Source: Desulfamplus sp. (lineage in GTDB: Bacteria; Desulfobacterota; Desulfobacteria; Desulfobacterales; Desulfobacteraceae). Taken from it: a DNA stretch of 64,000 bases. The notes under the pieces are model-generated. The model saw nothing but the letters and a program-made list of their open reading frames with translations. It was not told where the DNA came from and did no database searches. Location: contig JADFZQ010000001.1 in the NCBI GenBank assembly GCA_015232455.1, positions 62,001 to 126,000 of the forward strand, written 5' to 3'. Position numbers and translations under genes: made by a program. This document shows positions 35,418-46,100 of this stretch, one piece after another; the first letter of the stretch is position 1, and each line of letters begins with the position of its first letter.

Positions 35418-36611
35418 ATGTTTAGAGTCAGTGTTCAAAATGTTAATAAAAACTATTATATCTATGCAAAACCCCATGATAGATTTTTACAGGCATTGTT
35501 TAGAAAACCTATGCACACAGTTTTTGAAGTGCTTAAAGATATATCGTTTGAAGTTGGCTTAGGTCAATCGCTTGGTATTATTGGAGATAATGGTGCTGGC
35601 AAATCAACTTTGCTTAAACTTTTGGCTGGAACCGTTCAACCAACAAACGGAAATATCGAGGTTAATGGCAGAGTTGCAGCACTCTTAGAGCTTGGAGCAG
35701 GATTTCATCCAGAGTTTACTGGTCGCCAAAATATCTATTTAAACGCATCATTACTTGGCATATCTGACCAAGAGATACAAAAGAGAGAGGGTGAAATAAT
35801 TGCATTTGCAGAACTTGACGAGTTCATTGACAGACCAGTAAAAACCTACTCCTCTGGTATGTATGTTAGGCTTGCTTTCTCAATTGCAACTATGGTTGAT
35901 CCAGATATTTTAATTATTGATGAGGCTCTATCTGTTGGAGATATTTCATTTCAGTTAAAATGTATAGAGAAAATGAACCTCTTTAGAAGTCAAGGCAAAA
36001 CCATGATATTTTGCAGCCATTCAATGTATCATGTGCAAGAGCTTTGTGAAAAGGCAATATGGATTGATCATGGTAAGATACGTTATATGGGAAGTAGTTT
36101 AGAGGCTGTATCGCGTTATGAAGATTACTCAAAAGCAAAAAAAGTGCAAAGTGAAGCTCTATCTGAATCTACACCTATTGAATCAAATAGTGCTAATGAT
36201 TGCAACATTATAAATGTACAGCTTGAAGATAAAGCTGGTAATCCAATAGATACTATTATTCCTAACCAAGATGTTATTTTACGAATGGATGTTGAGATTC
36301 TAAAAGATGGATTGATGCCAAGATTTGGTTTTGGCTTTCTGATGCCAGATGAAACCCCGCTTTACGCGAGCATGACTCACCATGATCAAATCGAATGTGG
36401 TCCATACTCTGCTGGGGATACAATAACAGTTCGTCTCCGTCTTAAGGAATTTCCCGTGAGAAGTGGAACTTACAGGATTGTAGGTGGAATAGCTGAAAAT
36501 AGCGGGCTTCTTTGGTATGAATATAAAATTATAGGACCCATAAAGATAGAGACCAATAAAGGGCTTGGTCTTATCGCCTGTGAACATGAATGGAAGATAA
36601 TTTTAACTTAA
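35418..36611 (+). CDS. wzt: Wzt-type polysaccharide ABC exporter ATPase
   Basis: 397 residues. The NBD carries 'GIIGDNGAGKSTLLKLLAG' (Walker A), 'TYSSGMYVRLAFSIA' (signature), 'DILIIDEALSVGD' (Walker B) and 'FCSHSMYHV' (switch His). From about 260 to the end lies a beta-rich Wzt C-terminal domain that in relatives binds the end of the glycan and gates export. The permease partner wzm is at 42247, separated by six genes. Together they would export an O-antigen or similar polymer across the inner membrane. Confidence 0.92.
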   Translation: MFRVSVQNVNKNYYIYAKPHDRFLQALFRKPMHTVFEVLKDISFEVGLGQSLGIIGDNGAGKSTLLKLLAGTVQPTNGNIEVNGRVAALLELGAGFHPEFTGRQNIYLNASLLGISDQEIQKREGEIIAFAELDEFIDRPVKTYSSGMYVRLAFSIATMVDPDILIIDEALSVGDISFQLKCIEKMNLFRSQGKTMIFCSHSMYHVQELCEKAIWIDHGKIRYMGSSLEAVSRYEDYSKAKKVQSEALSESTPIESNSANDCNIINVQLEDKAGNPIDTIIPNQDVILRMDVEILKDGLMPRFGFGFLMPDETPLYASMTHHDQIECGPYSAGDTITVRLRLKEFPVRSGTYRIVGGIAENSGLLWYEYKIIGPIKIETNKGLGLIACEHEWKIILT

Positions 36612-36620
36612 GGAAGAAAA

Positions 36621-38060
36621 ATGCGTATTTTATTTATGAATCATATTTCAAATGGTCCTGTATTTAACAGTGCTATTGCTGCTTTATCAGCATTTTTGAA
36701 GAAAAATATTCCATCTATAAAAACTTTTATGCTTAACGTAAGAGCAGAAGATATAGAAGATGTAATATTAGGTGATGCAAAAAATGACAACACTGTTAAT
36801 AATATTTCTCAAAAAATAGAAAACATCTTATCAGAAATAATAAAAATATCTCCTGACATAATTGCATTTAGTATTCATACACCTCATTGGGAAGGTATAT
36901 CATCAATTATCTCTGCAATAAAAAAGCCTGGCAGAACTATGAATGCAATGATCGTCTGCGGAGGATACCACCCAACTCTATGTCCTGAAGAGGTTATAAA
37001 GCATAATGGCGTAGATATTATCTGTATTGGGGAAGGAGAACGTCCATTTTTAGACCTTGTGCAAAGATTAGAAAATAGAAAAAACTATACTGATATTGAT
37101 GGATTATGGGTTAAAAAACGCTCGTTGTTTGGAACAAAAATTATCAAAAATAATCTTCCTGAGCCTGAAAATTTAGATGAGCTGCCTTATTGGGATAGAG
37201 AAATATTTGCAGAATCTGGTATCTCTTCTGAGCAATTTTCTTTAACTCATATCGGCGGTTTTCCGATGGCTTCTGGTCGAGGCTGTCCTTATAATTGCAA
37301 CTTTTGCAATAATTCATCTATCTTAAAAATGTATTCTGCTAATGGGCATAAGGGGAAGCATTATGTAAGAAAAAGAAGTGTGGAGAATGTTATTGCAGAG
37401 TGCCAATTCTTAGTTGAAAAATATAATGCTCAAAGTTTTGAGTTTTGGGACGAAATGTTTGCAACTGATTCAGAGTGGGTTAAAACTTTTTGTGAAATCT
37501 ATACAGAAAAAATTAATAAACCTTTTATCTGTGCTATTCGTGTTGAGCGTGCAGATAAAATAACTCTCCATCACCTTCGTGATGCTGGGTGTAAATGTCT
37601 ATTTATGGGTGTTGAGGTTGGAAATGAAAGTTATAGGAAAAAATATCTTAACCGTAATATGTCAAATGAAGTTATTGCGAAGGCATTTGAAGAGGCAAAA
37701 GCTGTTGGGCTTGAGAGATTTGCTTGGGTTATGATCGGACTTCCTGATGAAACGCCTCAACTTATTGAAGAGACAATCTCTTTTTTATTTGAAATTAAAC
37801 CTGACATCATAGGTTGGTCTCTTTTTCATCCTCTTCCAGGTACATATTTATATAATTACTGCATAGAAAAAGGTTATCTGCAAATAGAGAAGGATAAATT
37901 ACATAGTAGTTTAGAAGAAAATTTTGTCTTTCCATATCAAAATGCACCAACTTATAAAGTTCCTCTGTTAAAACAGCCTTCAATATCTAAAGAAGAGGTT
38001 ATAACTTTTTGCGATAGATTCAGAGAACTTGAACAAAATGGATTTAGGGTAAATAGGTAA
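36621..38060 (+). CDS. B12-binding-domain radical SAM enzyme
   Basis: 479 residues. The N-terminal cobalamin-binding-like domain (about 1-170; 'DIIAFSIHTPHWEG', 'VCGGYHPTLCPEEVI') is followed by a radical SAM core with 'GRGCPYNCNFCNNSS' (CxxxCxxC), 'EFWDEMFATD', 'GVEVGNES' and 'WVMIGLPDET'. The architecture is that of BchE/P-methylase/Elp3-like enzymes that methylate or rearrange unreactive carbons. The location between wzt and a second radical SAM gene suggests a sugar or lipid modification, but the substrate is unknown. It starts 9 bases after wzt. Confidence 0.88.
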   Translation: MRILFMNHISNGPVFNSAIAALSAFLKKNIPSIKTFMLNVRAEDIEDVILGDAKNDNTVNNISQKIENILSEIIKISPDIIAFSIHTPHWEGISSIISAIKKPGRTMNAMIVCGGYHPTLCPEEVIKHNGVDIICIGEGERPFLDLVQRLENRKNYTDIDGLWVKKRSLFGTKIIKNNLPEPENLDELPYWDREIFAESGISSEQFSLTHIGGFPMASGRGCPYNCNFCNNSSILKMYSANGHKGKHYVRKRSVENVIAECQFLVEKYNAQSFEFWDEMFATDSEWVKTFCEIYTEKINKPFICAIRVERADKITLHHLRDAGCKCLFMGVEVGNESYRKKYLNRNMSNEVIAKAFEEAKAVGLERFAWVMIGLPDETPQLIEETISFLFEIKPDIIGWSLFHPLPGTYLYNYCIEKGYLQIEKDKLHSSLEENFVFPYQNAPTYKVPLLKQPSISKEEVITFCDRFRELEQNGFRVNR

Positions 38061-38061
38061 A

Positions 38062-39054
38062 ATGACAATATATTTTCCATCTCAAGTAGTGTTAGAGGTA
38101 ACAAGTAGATGCAATCTTGAATGTAAAGGTTGTGCTGTTCATGGTCCTGATAGCTTTACAACTCGCAAGACTTCAAACATGTCTGAACAAGATTGGAAAG
38201 TTGCTATTAAAGAGATTGGCTCATGGGATAAAGAGCTTAATCTTACAGCACATGGCGGAGGAGAGCCACTTATTCACCCTAAATTTAGAGAAATCCTACA
38301 ATTTGCTAAAACATTTCCTAAACTTAATACTGGATTTCTTACAAACGGAATGCTTCTCAATAAAGAATGGTCAGAATTTGTGGTATCTATTGGTTTAGAT
38401 TGGATTGGCTTTAGTATTGATGGAGTATCTCCTGAAACTCATCGAATAGTTAGAAAAAAATCTGATCTTGAGGTTATTGAAAAACATCTGCTTGAGCTTC
38501 TTTTGATTAGAGAACGATCTTCTATTAAAGAGCCATCAAATAAAGAGCCGTCAAAATCACCAAAGCCGCTTATTACTTTGAATATGGTAGCTTATGATGA
38601 AGTTTATGACCAAAAAGAGCAGTTTGTACAAAAATGGCTTAACAAAGTTGATAACATAACAATTTCACACTACAGAAATCCTCCAAGCAGCAGGCGTGCT
38701 TTGCTTGTTCCGCAAGAGAGAAAACCATGCTTTTTGTTATGGTCCCAAATGATTATAGCATCTGATGGCAGAGTTGGATTGTGCTGTGAAGATTTTAATA
38801 TAGATTTCCCACTTGGAAGAGTGGGAGAAAAACCTTTGATTGAGATTTGGAATGGCTCTGAAATTTCTAAGTTGAGAAAACTGCACGAAGCTGGAGATTT
38901 TACAAGTCACCCAATGTGCCGTGATTGCGATACATGGTCAGATAATATAATTCAGAAAACAGAAGAGAATAAGAATTTAGGTTTTAAGATGTTGCATAGA
39001 GCTTCTCAAACTGAATATAAGCCTTTAAATGAACCTCTTTTAATTCATAATTGA
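38062..39054 (+). CDS. Radical SAM/SPASM enzyme
   Basis: 330 residues. Radical SAM motif 'EVTSRCNLECKGCAVHGP' (CxxxCxxC), then 'HGGGEPLIHPKF', 'TGFLTNGMLLN' and 'IGFSIDGVSPETH'. The C-terminal SPASM cysteines are in 'GLCCEDFN' and 'CRDCDTW'. A Lys/Pro/Ser insertion ('IKEPSNKEPSKSPKP', about 155-169) splits the core. SPASM enzymes often oxidise peptides, sugars or alcohols. Two bases follow the stop of the previous radical SAM gene, so the pair is co-translated and may act in sequence on the exported glycan. Confidence 0.88.
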   Translation: MTIYFPSQVVLEVTSRCNLECKGCAVHGPDSFTTRKTSNMSEQDWKVAIKEIGSWDKELNLTAHGGGEPLIHPKFREILQFAKTFPKLNTGFLTNGMLLNKEWSEFVVSIGLDWIGFSIDGVSPETHRIVRKKSDLEVIEKHLLELLLIRERSSIKEPSNKEPSKSPKPLITLNMVAYDEVYDQKEQFVQKWLNKVDNITISHYRNPPSSRRALLVPQERKPCFLLWSQMIIASDGRVGLCCEDFNIDFPLGRVGEKPLIEIWNGSEISKLRKLHEAGDFTSHPMCRDCDTWSDNIIQKTEENKNLGFKMLHRASQTEYKPLNEPLLIHN

Positions 39055-39165
39055 TAAATTGTCAGAATCACTGATTAATCTTATTAAACGGATTTCACTG
39101 ATTTTTTTATTTGTGAAATTTTTTAATTAATGGGAATCAATGATTAAGAATAATTGGAATAGCTT

Positions 39166-40083
39166 ATGGATATTTATGACAGGTCTCTTGACATATACTT
39201 TAGGCAAATCCTTGAAACTGCTGCATTTCTACCGCCTCAATTAGCTTATAAAATATTGCATTCTACAGGGCATCTATTTAGGAATTTTGATGATTACTCA
39301 TGTGGATATGAAAAGGGAGCTTTTCTCAAGGCATATAAAAATTTGGAAAATGTCAATATTACTCCTTCGTCTCTTCCTTATAACCGCATAAAAGAGGTGC
39401 TTAAAGAGTATTTACGTTTTGAAACACGTTTTGCTATGGAAAATATATGGGTAAGAAGAGAAAATAGTAAATATATTATCCAAAGTTTTAATAGAAAATA
39501 TATAAATTCGCTTCTGAAATTAGTTTCAAAACAAAATTATGTTATTGTTTCTGCACACTTTTCAGGAATAATAGACATGGTTGCATTATTGAATGTAATA
39601 GGTCATCAATCGACATTTATAGCTTCTAATGCAATGAATCAACCGTGGGATTTAGCAACACCAATGCAACGAAGTGTGGCTACTCTTTTTCGTTCATGGA
39701 TAAAGCGTCAACCGCTTATTTTTTCAGATGAAAAAGATATAATGGAGAGAAGTTGTCAAACTTTGCTCTCTAATAAATCTGTTATAATGGCGGCAGATGT
39801 TCCGGGATATAAAGGTTCTAAAGTGTCTATGTTCGGTAAAAATATTTGGGTACCAGCAGGGTCTGCAATAATGGCATCAAAATGTAATGTTCCAATACTT
39901 GTTGCTATTCCATGGGCTTTAAAACCTTATGAACCCTACAAAATTTTTATTAGAGTAGTTCCCCCATCTCATAATTATGATTCTGTTATGCAAAAAATTT
40001 TTGATTATATTGAAACTGTTGTGAGATTAAATCCTGCTGGTTGGAATGGGTGGCTTTACTTTCACAGAATGCTTTCAACATAA
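39166..40083 (+). CDS. LpxL/LPLAT-like acyltransferase
   Basis: 305 residues resembling the lipid A/phosphatidylinositol mannoside acyltransferase family. Recognisable parts: 'VSAHFSGIIDMVALL' (the HxxxxD/E region, with an extra residue), 'ADVPGYKGSKVSMFGKNI' and 'PAGSAIMASKCNVPIL', which match the substrate segments of LpxL-type enzymes. No strong N-terminal membrane segment is seen. Likely adds an acyl chain to a lipid or glycan acceptor. The active-site spacing is unusual, so the call is at family level only. Confidence 0.7.
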   Translation: MDIYDRSLDIYFRQILETAAFLPPQLAYKILHSTGHLFRNFDDYSCGYEKGAFLKAYKNLENVNITPSSLPYNRIKEVLKEYLRFETRFAMENIWVRRENSKYIIQSFNRKYINSLLKLVSKQNYVIVSAHFSGIIDMVALLNVIGHQSTFIASNAMNQPWDLATPMQRSVATLFRSWIKRQPLIFSDEKDIMERSCQTLLSNKSVIMAADVPGYKGSKVSMFGKNIWVPAGSAIMASKCNVPILVAIPWALKPYEPYKIFIRVVPPSHNYDSVMQKIFDYIETVVRLNPAGWNGWLYFHRMLST

Positions 40084-40164
40084 TCTAAAACTAAAAAAAA
40101 GAACATATACCTCAACATTCACAAATTTAAAAAAATTGTTTTTACTCGGAGTTATTTTATATAA

Positions 40165-41127
40165 ATGTATAGTTTCAATAGAAACTACCCTTCTGGTAAC
40201 CATGATCTACTTATCGCGGAACTTGGAGTCTCCCCTGATGCTAAAATTCTTGATGTTGGCGGAGGAGCCAACCCATTTAAATATGCTGATGTTGTGGTTG
40301 ATATGGATTATGATTTTGGAAATATCCACAGAGATGGTTCTGCTCTTTACATTAAAAAAGAGGGTATAACCTATATTCAGGCAGATATTCACTCTCTTCC
40401 ATTTAAGGATAAGGCTTTTGATTTTGTTTTCTGTATTCAGGTTCTTGAGCATGTTGACTCCCCAAGCCAAGCATGTGATGAGCTTATGCGAGTTGCAAAA
40501 GCAGGATTTCTTGAGACACCCAGAAAATGGACAGAGTATTATGCGGGACACCCGACTCACAGATGGCTTATTGATCTGATAGATGGCTATCTAACTTTTG
40601 AGCCTGTTACTTACAATGAATCTCCATTTCTAAATTTTGCACTTCCTGTTCTTTGGGACTCTCCAGAGCTTCAAAAAAGAGCTGCTATTAATTTCTCTAA
40701 TATTCCATCGGTTCAGGTTGTATGGGGTGATAATGGCTTTAAATATAAAGTTAATAAACTTATATCCGAAGAGTTCAAAACTCAGGAATTCTTAGCAGAG
40801 AGTCATTACTATTTTGCAAAAAATTTACTCTTCTGGTTAGGACAGTTTCAAGCAGGAGCATTTCACGCAGAAAGAGCCCTCAAAATATCCCCCCAAAAAG
40901 AAAAATATCAAAAGTTATCTCTATTTTATAAAGTTCTTACAGTTAGGTTAAGAGATATACCCCAAAATTGGGAAAATAATCTAAAGAGAGAGTATTATAA
41001 TATTTTACCCAACAGATTTATATTAAAAATGATAATTATTGGGTTATTACTAAGGACATTTAGATTTATTAGCACTAACATAGTAAATTTATTTCGTAAG
41101 ATAATTTCTATCCAATTCAAAAATTGA
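40165..41127 (+). CDS. Class I SAM-dependent methyltransferase
   Basis: 320 residues. Motif I 'ILDVGGGANPFKYADVVVD', the following acidic strand and 'LPFKDKAFDFVFCIQVLEHV' are the hallmarks of small-molecule methyltransferases. The rest has 'FLETPRKWTEYYAGHPTHRW', a stretch common in methyltransferases found in glycan gene clusters. The last 60 residues are basic and partly hydrophobic ('MIIIGLLLRTFRFIS'), perhaps a membrane association. Likely methylates a sugar of the polymer exported by Wzm/Wzt. Confidence 0.85.
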   Translation: MYSFNRNYPSGNHDLLIAELGVSPDAKILDVGGGANPFKYADVVVDMDYDFGNIHRDGSALYIKKEGITYIQADIHSLPFKDKAFDFVFCIQVLEHVDSPSQACDELMRVAKAGFLETPRKWTEYYAGHPTHRWLIDLIDGYLTFEPVTYNESPFLNFALPVLWDSPELQKRAAINFSNIPSVQVVWGDNGFKYKVNKLISEEFKTQEFLAESHYYFAKNLLFWLGQFQAGAFHAERALKISPQKEKYQKLSLFYKVLTVRLRDIPQNWENNLKREYYNILPNRFILKMIIIGLLLRTFRFISTNIVNLFRKIISIQFKN

Positions 41128-41158
41128 CATCTCTTATAAAACAAAAATGAGGATATGA

Positions 41159-42211
41159 ATGAAAATTCTTAATGGAAAATATACGTTAAGACCGTTTACT
41201 CTTGAAGATGAAAATGGGGTTTTGGAGTTGTGGAAAACAGCATTTAAGTCAACCATGTCTAAAGAGCTGTTTAGATGGAAATATTTAAAAAATCCATACA
41301 CACAAACCATGATGCTTTGTGTTACAGATAAAGATGAGATAGTAACCTTTTATGGAGGTATTCCATATCTGTTTCAGTATGGCGAAAAAATTGTGCCTGT
41401 TGTCAATCTTATGGACATAATGTCCCACCCAATGCACCGTGAGAATAGAATTTTTGAAAAGACCGCAAAGCAGTTTATGGCGTATTTTTGTTCTCCTTTA
41501 AAGAGAGACGGACTTGCTTCTCTACAGGAGAGTTTGCTTTTAATGTATGGATTTCCAGGAGAGTTTCACTACTCAATAGGTGAGAGAATTTTAAATTACA
41601 GAAAGGTCAATCAGCCTCTATATCTAACTTTATCACTTGGCTACTCTAAAGATAAATCAACTCCACTATATAAGAAAAATAGAAAAGCAGAAGTATTAAA
41701 CTCTATAGAGTTTAAAAATAATAATTGGTTCGAGCAGGATAGGTTATGGTTTGATAATTTATGGGAAAAATGCAAACAAGATTACCCTTTTTCAATTATA
41801 AGAGACTCAAAATTTGTTAATTGGAGATTTATCAACCACCCTGAAAAGCAATACTCAATATTAAAAATAGGCTCTTCCGTTGATGGGGCATTTGTTGTGT
41901 TGCAGATAAATGGCTCAAAAGCAACTATAGTTGATATGTTCATGTCAAACTATTCAGAACTTTTTAAAGATGTTATCTTTGCAATTGTTGAGTATTTAAC
42001 TGCTATTGATTCTCACCAAGAGATAAAATATATTGAAACATGGCTTCCTGAAAACCATTTTCTTGCAGCTCATGCTATAGAATATGGTTTTCAATCTCAA
42101 GATGAGCCGATAGGAATAATTCCAACAGTATCTCTATTTGAACACTCCCCAACACTTGAGTGGGTAACATCAAATTTATATTATAGTATGGGTGATGGCG
42201 ATCTTTTATAG
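41159..42211 (+). CDS. GNAT-type acyltransferase of a glycan cluster
   Basis: 350 residues. The N-terminal half reads as a GNAT ('YTLRPFTLEDENGVLELWK', 'LMDIMSHPMHRENRIFEKT' with the acetyl-CoA region). The second half is a second, degenerate GNAT-like domain, as in the two-domain enzymes encoded in capsule/O-antigen clusters. Its acceptor is unknown, presumably an amino sugar or lipid-linked glycan. It sits between a methyltransferase and wzm in the same direction. Confidence 0.7.
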   Translation: MKILNGKYTLRPFTLEDENGVLELWKTAFKSTMSKELFRWKYLKNPYTQTMMLCVTDKDEIVTFYGGIPYLFQYGEKIVPVVNLMDIMSHPMHRENRIFEKTAKQFMAYFCSPLKRDGLASLQESLLLMYGFPGEFHYSIGERILNYRKVNQPLYLTLSLGYSKDKSTPLYKKNRKAEVLNSIEFKNNNWFEQDRLWFDNLWEKCKQDYPFSIIRDSKFVNWRFINHPEKQYSILKIGSSVDGAFVVLQINGSKATIVDMFMSNYSELFKDVIFAIVEYLTAIDSHQEIKYIETWLPENHFLAAHAIEYGFQSQDEPIGIIPTVSLFEHSPTLEWVTSNLYYSMGDGDLL

Positions 42212-42246
42212 AGTAGATTATAGCAGATTATAACCATAGGGAATTT

Positions 42247-43056
42247 ATGAACATTATTGATTGTATTACATCTCCATTTACTACATCTATTAAACACAAA
42301 TCTTTATTGGAAGGTTTTATTACAAGAGAGATCAAAAAACGGTTTATAGGAACATTTGGTGGGTTTATATGGACTTTCCTTTCCCCGCTTGCCACAATAA
42401 TTGCCTATTCATTTGTCTTTTCTATTATCTTGCGTATGTCTGTATCTGTTGAAGAGACTGGGACAGACAAATTCCTGATATTTTTTCTAACTGGTTATTT
42501 TCCTTGGCTTATGTTTGCCGACAGCCTTTCAAAATCAGTATTTGTTCTTTTGGGTGAATCTTCATTAATAACAAAGGTTGTCTTTCCAGTTGAACTTTTG
42601 CCTATAAGCACTGTAATTTCAACATTTATTATTAATATTATCGGCTATGTTATTATTTTAGCTTACCTATTATTTAAAGGTTTTATTAGCTATCACTGGG
42701 CTTTCATTCCTTTTTTGCTGATATTACAAGCTCTTTTTACTTTAGGATTATCTTTTTTTCTATCTGCTTTAAATGTTTTTTTTCGTGATACTTCAGAAGT
42801 GCTTTCTATTGTGATGATGCTCTGGTTTTTTGCAACCCCTATTATCTATCCAGCGTCAATGATACCAGAAAGCATGAAAATTATTCTACTTCTTAATCCT
42901 ATGTCATTTTTTATAGATACATTTAGAAGTGTGGTGCTGCTTCATCAAATTGATTTTTTCTCTTTAGCGGTTATGTTTTTTTTCTCTCTAATCTCATTTA
43001 TGTTTGGTTCGTGGTTTTTTTTGAAATCAAGACCAGCTTTTGGAGATGTTTTATAA
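42247..43056 (+). CDS. wzm: Wzm-type polysaccharide ABC permease
   Basis: A 269-residue ABC-2 type integral membrane protein with six hydrophobic segments. The N-terminal amphipathic helix and 'ITREIKKRFIGTFGGFIWTF' followed by 'PLATIIAYSFVFSIIL' are typical of O-antigen/teichoic acid permeases; 'FFRDTSEVLSIVMMLWFFAT' and 'PIIYPASMIPESMK' are the later conserved loop. Partner of the Wzt ATPase at 35418. Confidence 0.92.
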   Translation: MNIIDCITSPFTTSIKHKSLLEGFITREIKKRFIGTFGGFIWTFLSPLATIIAYSFVFSIILRMSVSVEETGTDKFLIFFLTGYFPWLMFADSLSKSVFVLLGESSLITKVVFPVELLPISTVISTFIINIIGYVIILAYLLFKGFISYHWAFIPFLLILQALFTLGLSFFLSALNVFFRDTSEVLSIVMMLWFFATPIIYPASMIPESMKIILLLNPMSFFIDTFRSVVLLHQIDFFSLAVMFFFSLISFMFGSWFFLKSRPAFGDVL

Positions 43057-43141
43057 TAATGATTAAATCTATAATCGGCTTTTCTACAGTCAACTATATT
43101 GCTTTTAACTACACTGTAAATTTAAAAATAATATATTCTAT

Positions 43142-46100
43142 ATGATCTCTAAAATAATAAACGAAAACGAGCTTTTGCCATATTCTGTTTCTTCTCTCCC
43201 TAAAGGACCTTATCTTATATTTGCCCCGCACCCTGACGATGAAACACTTGGCATGGGTGGCACAATCCTCCTTGCGGCTAAATCAGATATTGATGTTTAT
43301 ATTATTTTTGTAACTGATGGAGAGAAAGGCGGCGATCCTGAAGTAAGAAGAGAAGAGGCAAAAACAGCATCTGAAATTCTTGGAATTAAAGAGATTTTTT
43401 ATTTGAACCTGCCTGATCGTGAGGTTGCATTTACAGAGTTCCCTGAACAAATTCTATTCTCTATTTTAGAGAAGATTAAGCCAGCAACCATTTTTTTGCC
43501 ATCATTTCAAGAGATTCATCCAGATCATAGGGCTACAACTCAAAAAGTATTAAATTTCATAAAAAACAAAAAATCGGCATTTGAAATCTGGTTTTATGAA
43601 ATTAATCGACAAGGAGAGATCAACAGACTTATTGATATTTCATCAATCCTTGATCTAAAAGAGTCAGCAATTGAATGTTATGCGAGTCAGCTTGAGCAGT
43701 TAGATTACAAGCTACATGCACTTTGTCTTAACTGCATGAGAAGTATAACTTTAGGAGACAAAATTAATTATGCAGAGGGTTTTTGGTGCTACGATACAGA
43801 AGATGATGCAATATCTCCTGAGCAGCACTACTTTAAATGCTTTTTTAATTATATTCCACAAAGCCGAGATATAGAAAAGGAAAATGAGTCGCAACTTTTA
43901 GGTGAGTTAAGAACCTTAAGAGATAAGGTTAGTAACCTTAAAGCATCAATTTTAACATATTCTAATCTCTTAAACGCCCTTGGTAAGTATATCAATGATA
44001 AAGTTAATGAGGTCAAGCTGCTAAGACAGGATAACGAAAGCTATATAAAACTTATAAATGAGTTTGAGAAAAAACTATCTAAGATTGCCCTCTCAAAATC
44101 GCATAGATTAGCTTCTATTTATATAAAAGCAATGATGGAACTGCGTCAGTTTTTCAGAAATCTTATAGATAATCGTTTAACCCTTACAAATAGAGACTCT
44201 CGGAATTATAATGATTTATGCAAGCAATCTTGCGTGGAAAATAGAGACCACAATACAAATAGTAATTGTTTGTCAATAGTTGAAAATATGTTAATTGCAG
44301 ATGGAGAAGAGCCTGTTTTGAGGCTTTATTCAGAAAATGAAATTAATAAGCTCCAAGAGCATGACATATATATCCAAAGCACTACATACGGAAAAAATAG
44401 GGTCCAATCACTTTTTAATAATAAACCAATTGCCTTTTTAATTGAGTGTTCAAAGAAAAATTTAGCTCGTATAGACCTCTTTATGGCAACTTATATGAGA
44501 GTAAATCCAGGTATTTTGGTATTATCTATTTATGACGATCAAAACTTCAAAGATAAAGAGCAAAACAGCAAGAACGAAAAACAGAAGAACCAAGAACAAC
44601 ATCTTAAAGAGCCAGTTCGTATATCAAGATTACTCTCTTCCTCACTTATGGATAACCGTTTTGCAGCTTTTGATTTTGAACCAATTGCAAACTCAGAAGG
44701 CAAACATTTTTATATTACACTTTCTCTTTTAGATGGTATTGACGATATGTTTCCTGGTCTTTGGTTAAATACATCTAAAAAGATGAGTTCTATTGAAAAA
44801 TATCATCAGTGGATTGAACAACGTGAAAAGCCATATTTTTCAAATGAATCTTTCTGCTCATCTCTATCTATCCAACATAGTCCTTGTATTGCTATTGTTA
44901 TACCTGTCTTAACTCCTTGTTTTTCATCACACGATAATCTAAAAATGTTTTCAAAAACCATTGAGTCAGTTCTACAACAGTCATATCCACAATGGAAACT
45001 GATAATTTTGGCTAATATAGAATCTGATTTAAATAATTTTTATTCTCAATATACACAAGATCATAGGGTTACTATTAATTATGATTTGAAAAATAATATT
45101 TATGATTATTTAAGTTTAATAAGTTTAAATAGATACGTTGAAATTGCAGATTGCGGATATTTTCTTGTTCTAAATCCTTTGGACACACTTGCACCTCACG
45201 CTCTTGAAGAGTGCATAAATATTCTAAATCAATTTCCTGATACAGATATAATTTACAGTGATGAGGATAAAATTTCTAAAGAGGGAGTTCGTTTTGATCC
45301 TTTTTTTAAGCCTGATTGGTCTCCTGACCTTCTTTTATCATTTATGTATATGGGGAATTTGATTCTTTACAAAAAAGAGCTTTTGCAAAAATCAGGAGCT
45401 TATTTTTCAATATTTGAAACAGAGCAAGAAAAATTTAAAATGCTTGCTCAATATAACAATCGTGATAGCAGTCTTTTGGGAATGTATTGTCAATATGATA
45501 GCCTTTTGAGGTTGACCGAGCTAACTAAAAATATCCAACATATTGATAAAATTTTATATCATAAAAGAGAAATTTTATTAGAAAATGGAGAACATAACCT
45601 TAGAACTATTGATGAGTTTAACAAATCTGATGACTTTAACAAAGAGTTGTCAATAAAAGCCATAAAAGATGCTATCAACCGTAAATGTCTTGATGCAGAT
45701 GTTTATGAAGGGCAAACTAAAAATTCATTTAGAGTCTCATATAGATTTGATCAAAGTAAGTTTGTATCAATAATCATTCCATTCAAGGATAACTACGAGA
45801 TTCTTAATACCTGCATTCAAAGCATCGTAAAAAAGAGTAACTACCTCAATTATGAGATAATCTGTGTAAATAATCAGAGCAAAAACATAGAAAAATTTTT
45901 AGAAATGGATATATGCGGATATGGCTGTATAAATAATTTTAACTCTATTTATAAAAAAATTACTATCATTGATTACGACAAACCTTTCAATTATTCGGCT
46001 ATTAATAATTTTGCTGCTAAACATGCAAGAGGAGATGTTCTTTTATTCCTAAATTCAGATACTGAGGTGATTTCAGAAAATTGGTTAAATCCAATGCTTG

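Noticed and set aside
35136..35562. Overlapping short frames between the SLATT gene and wzt
   Set aside because: They run through the attC-like fold or the start of wzt in other frames, without RBS or recognisable protein features.
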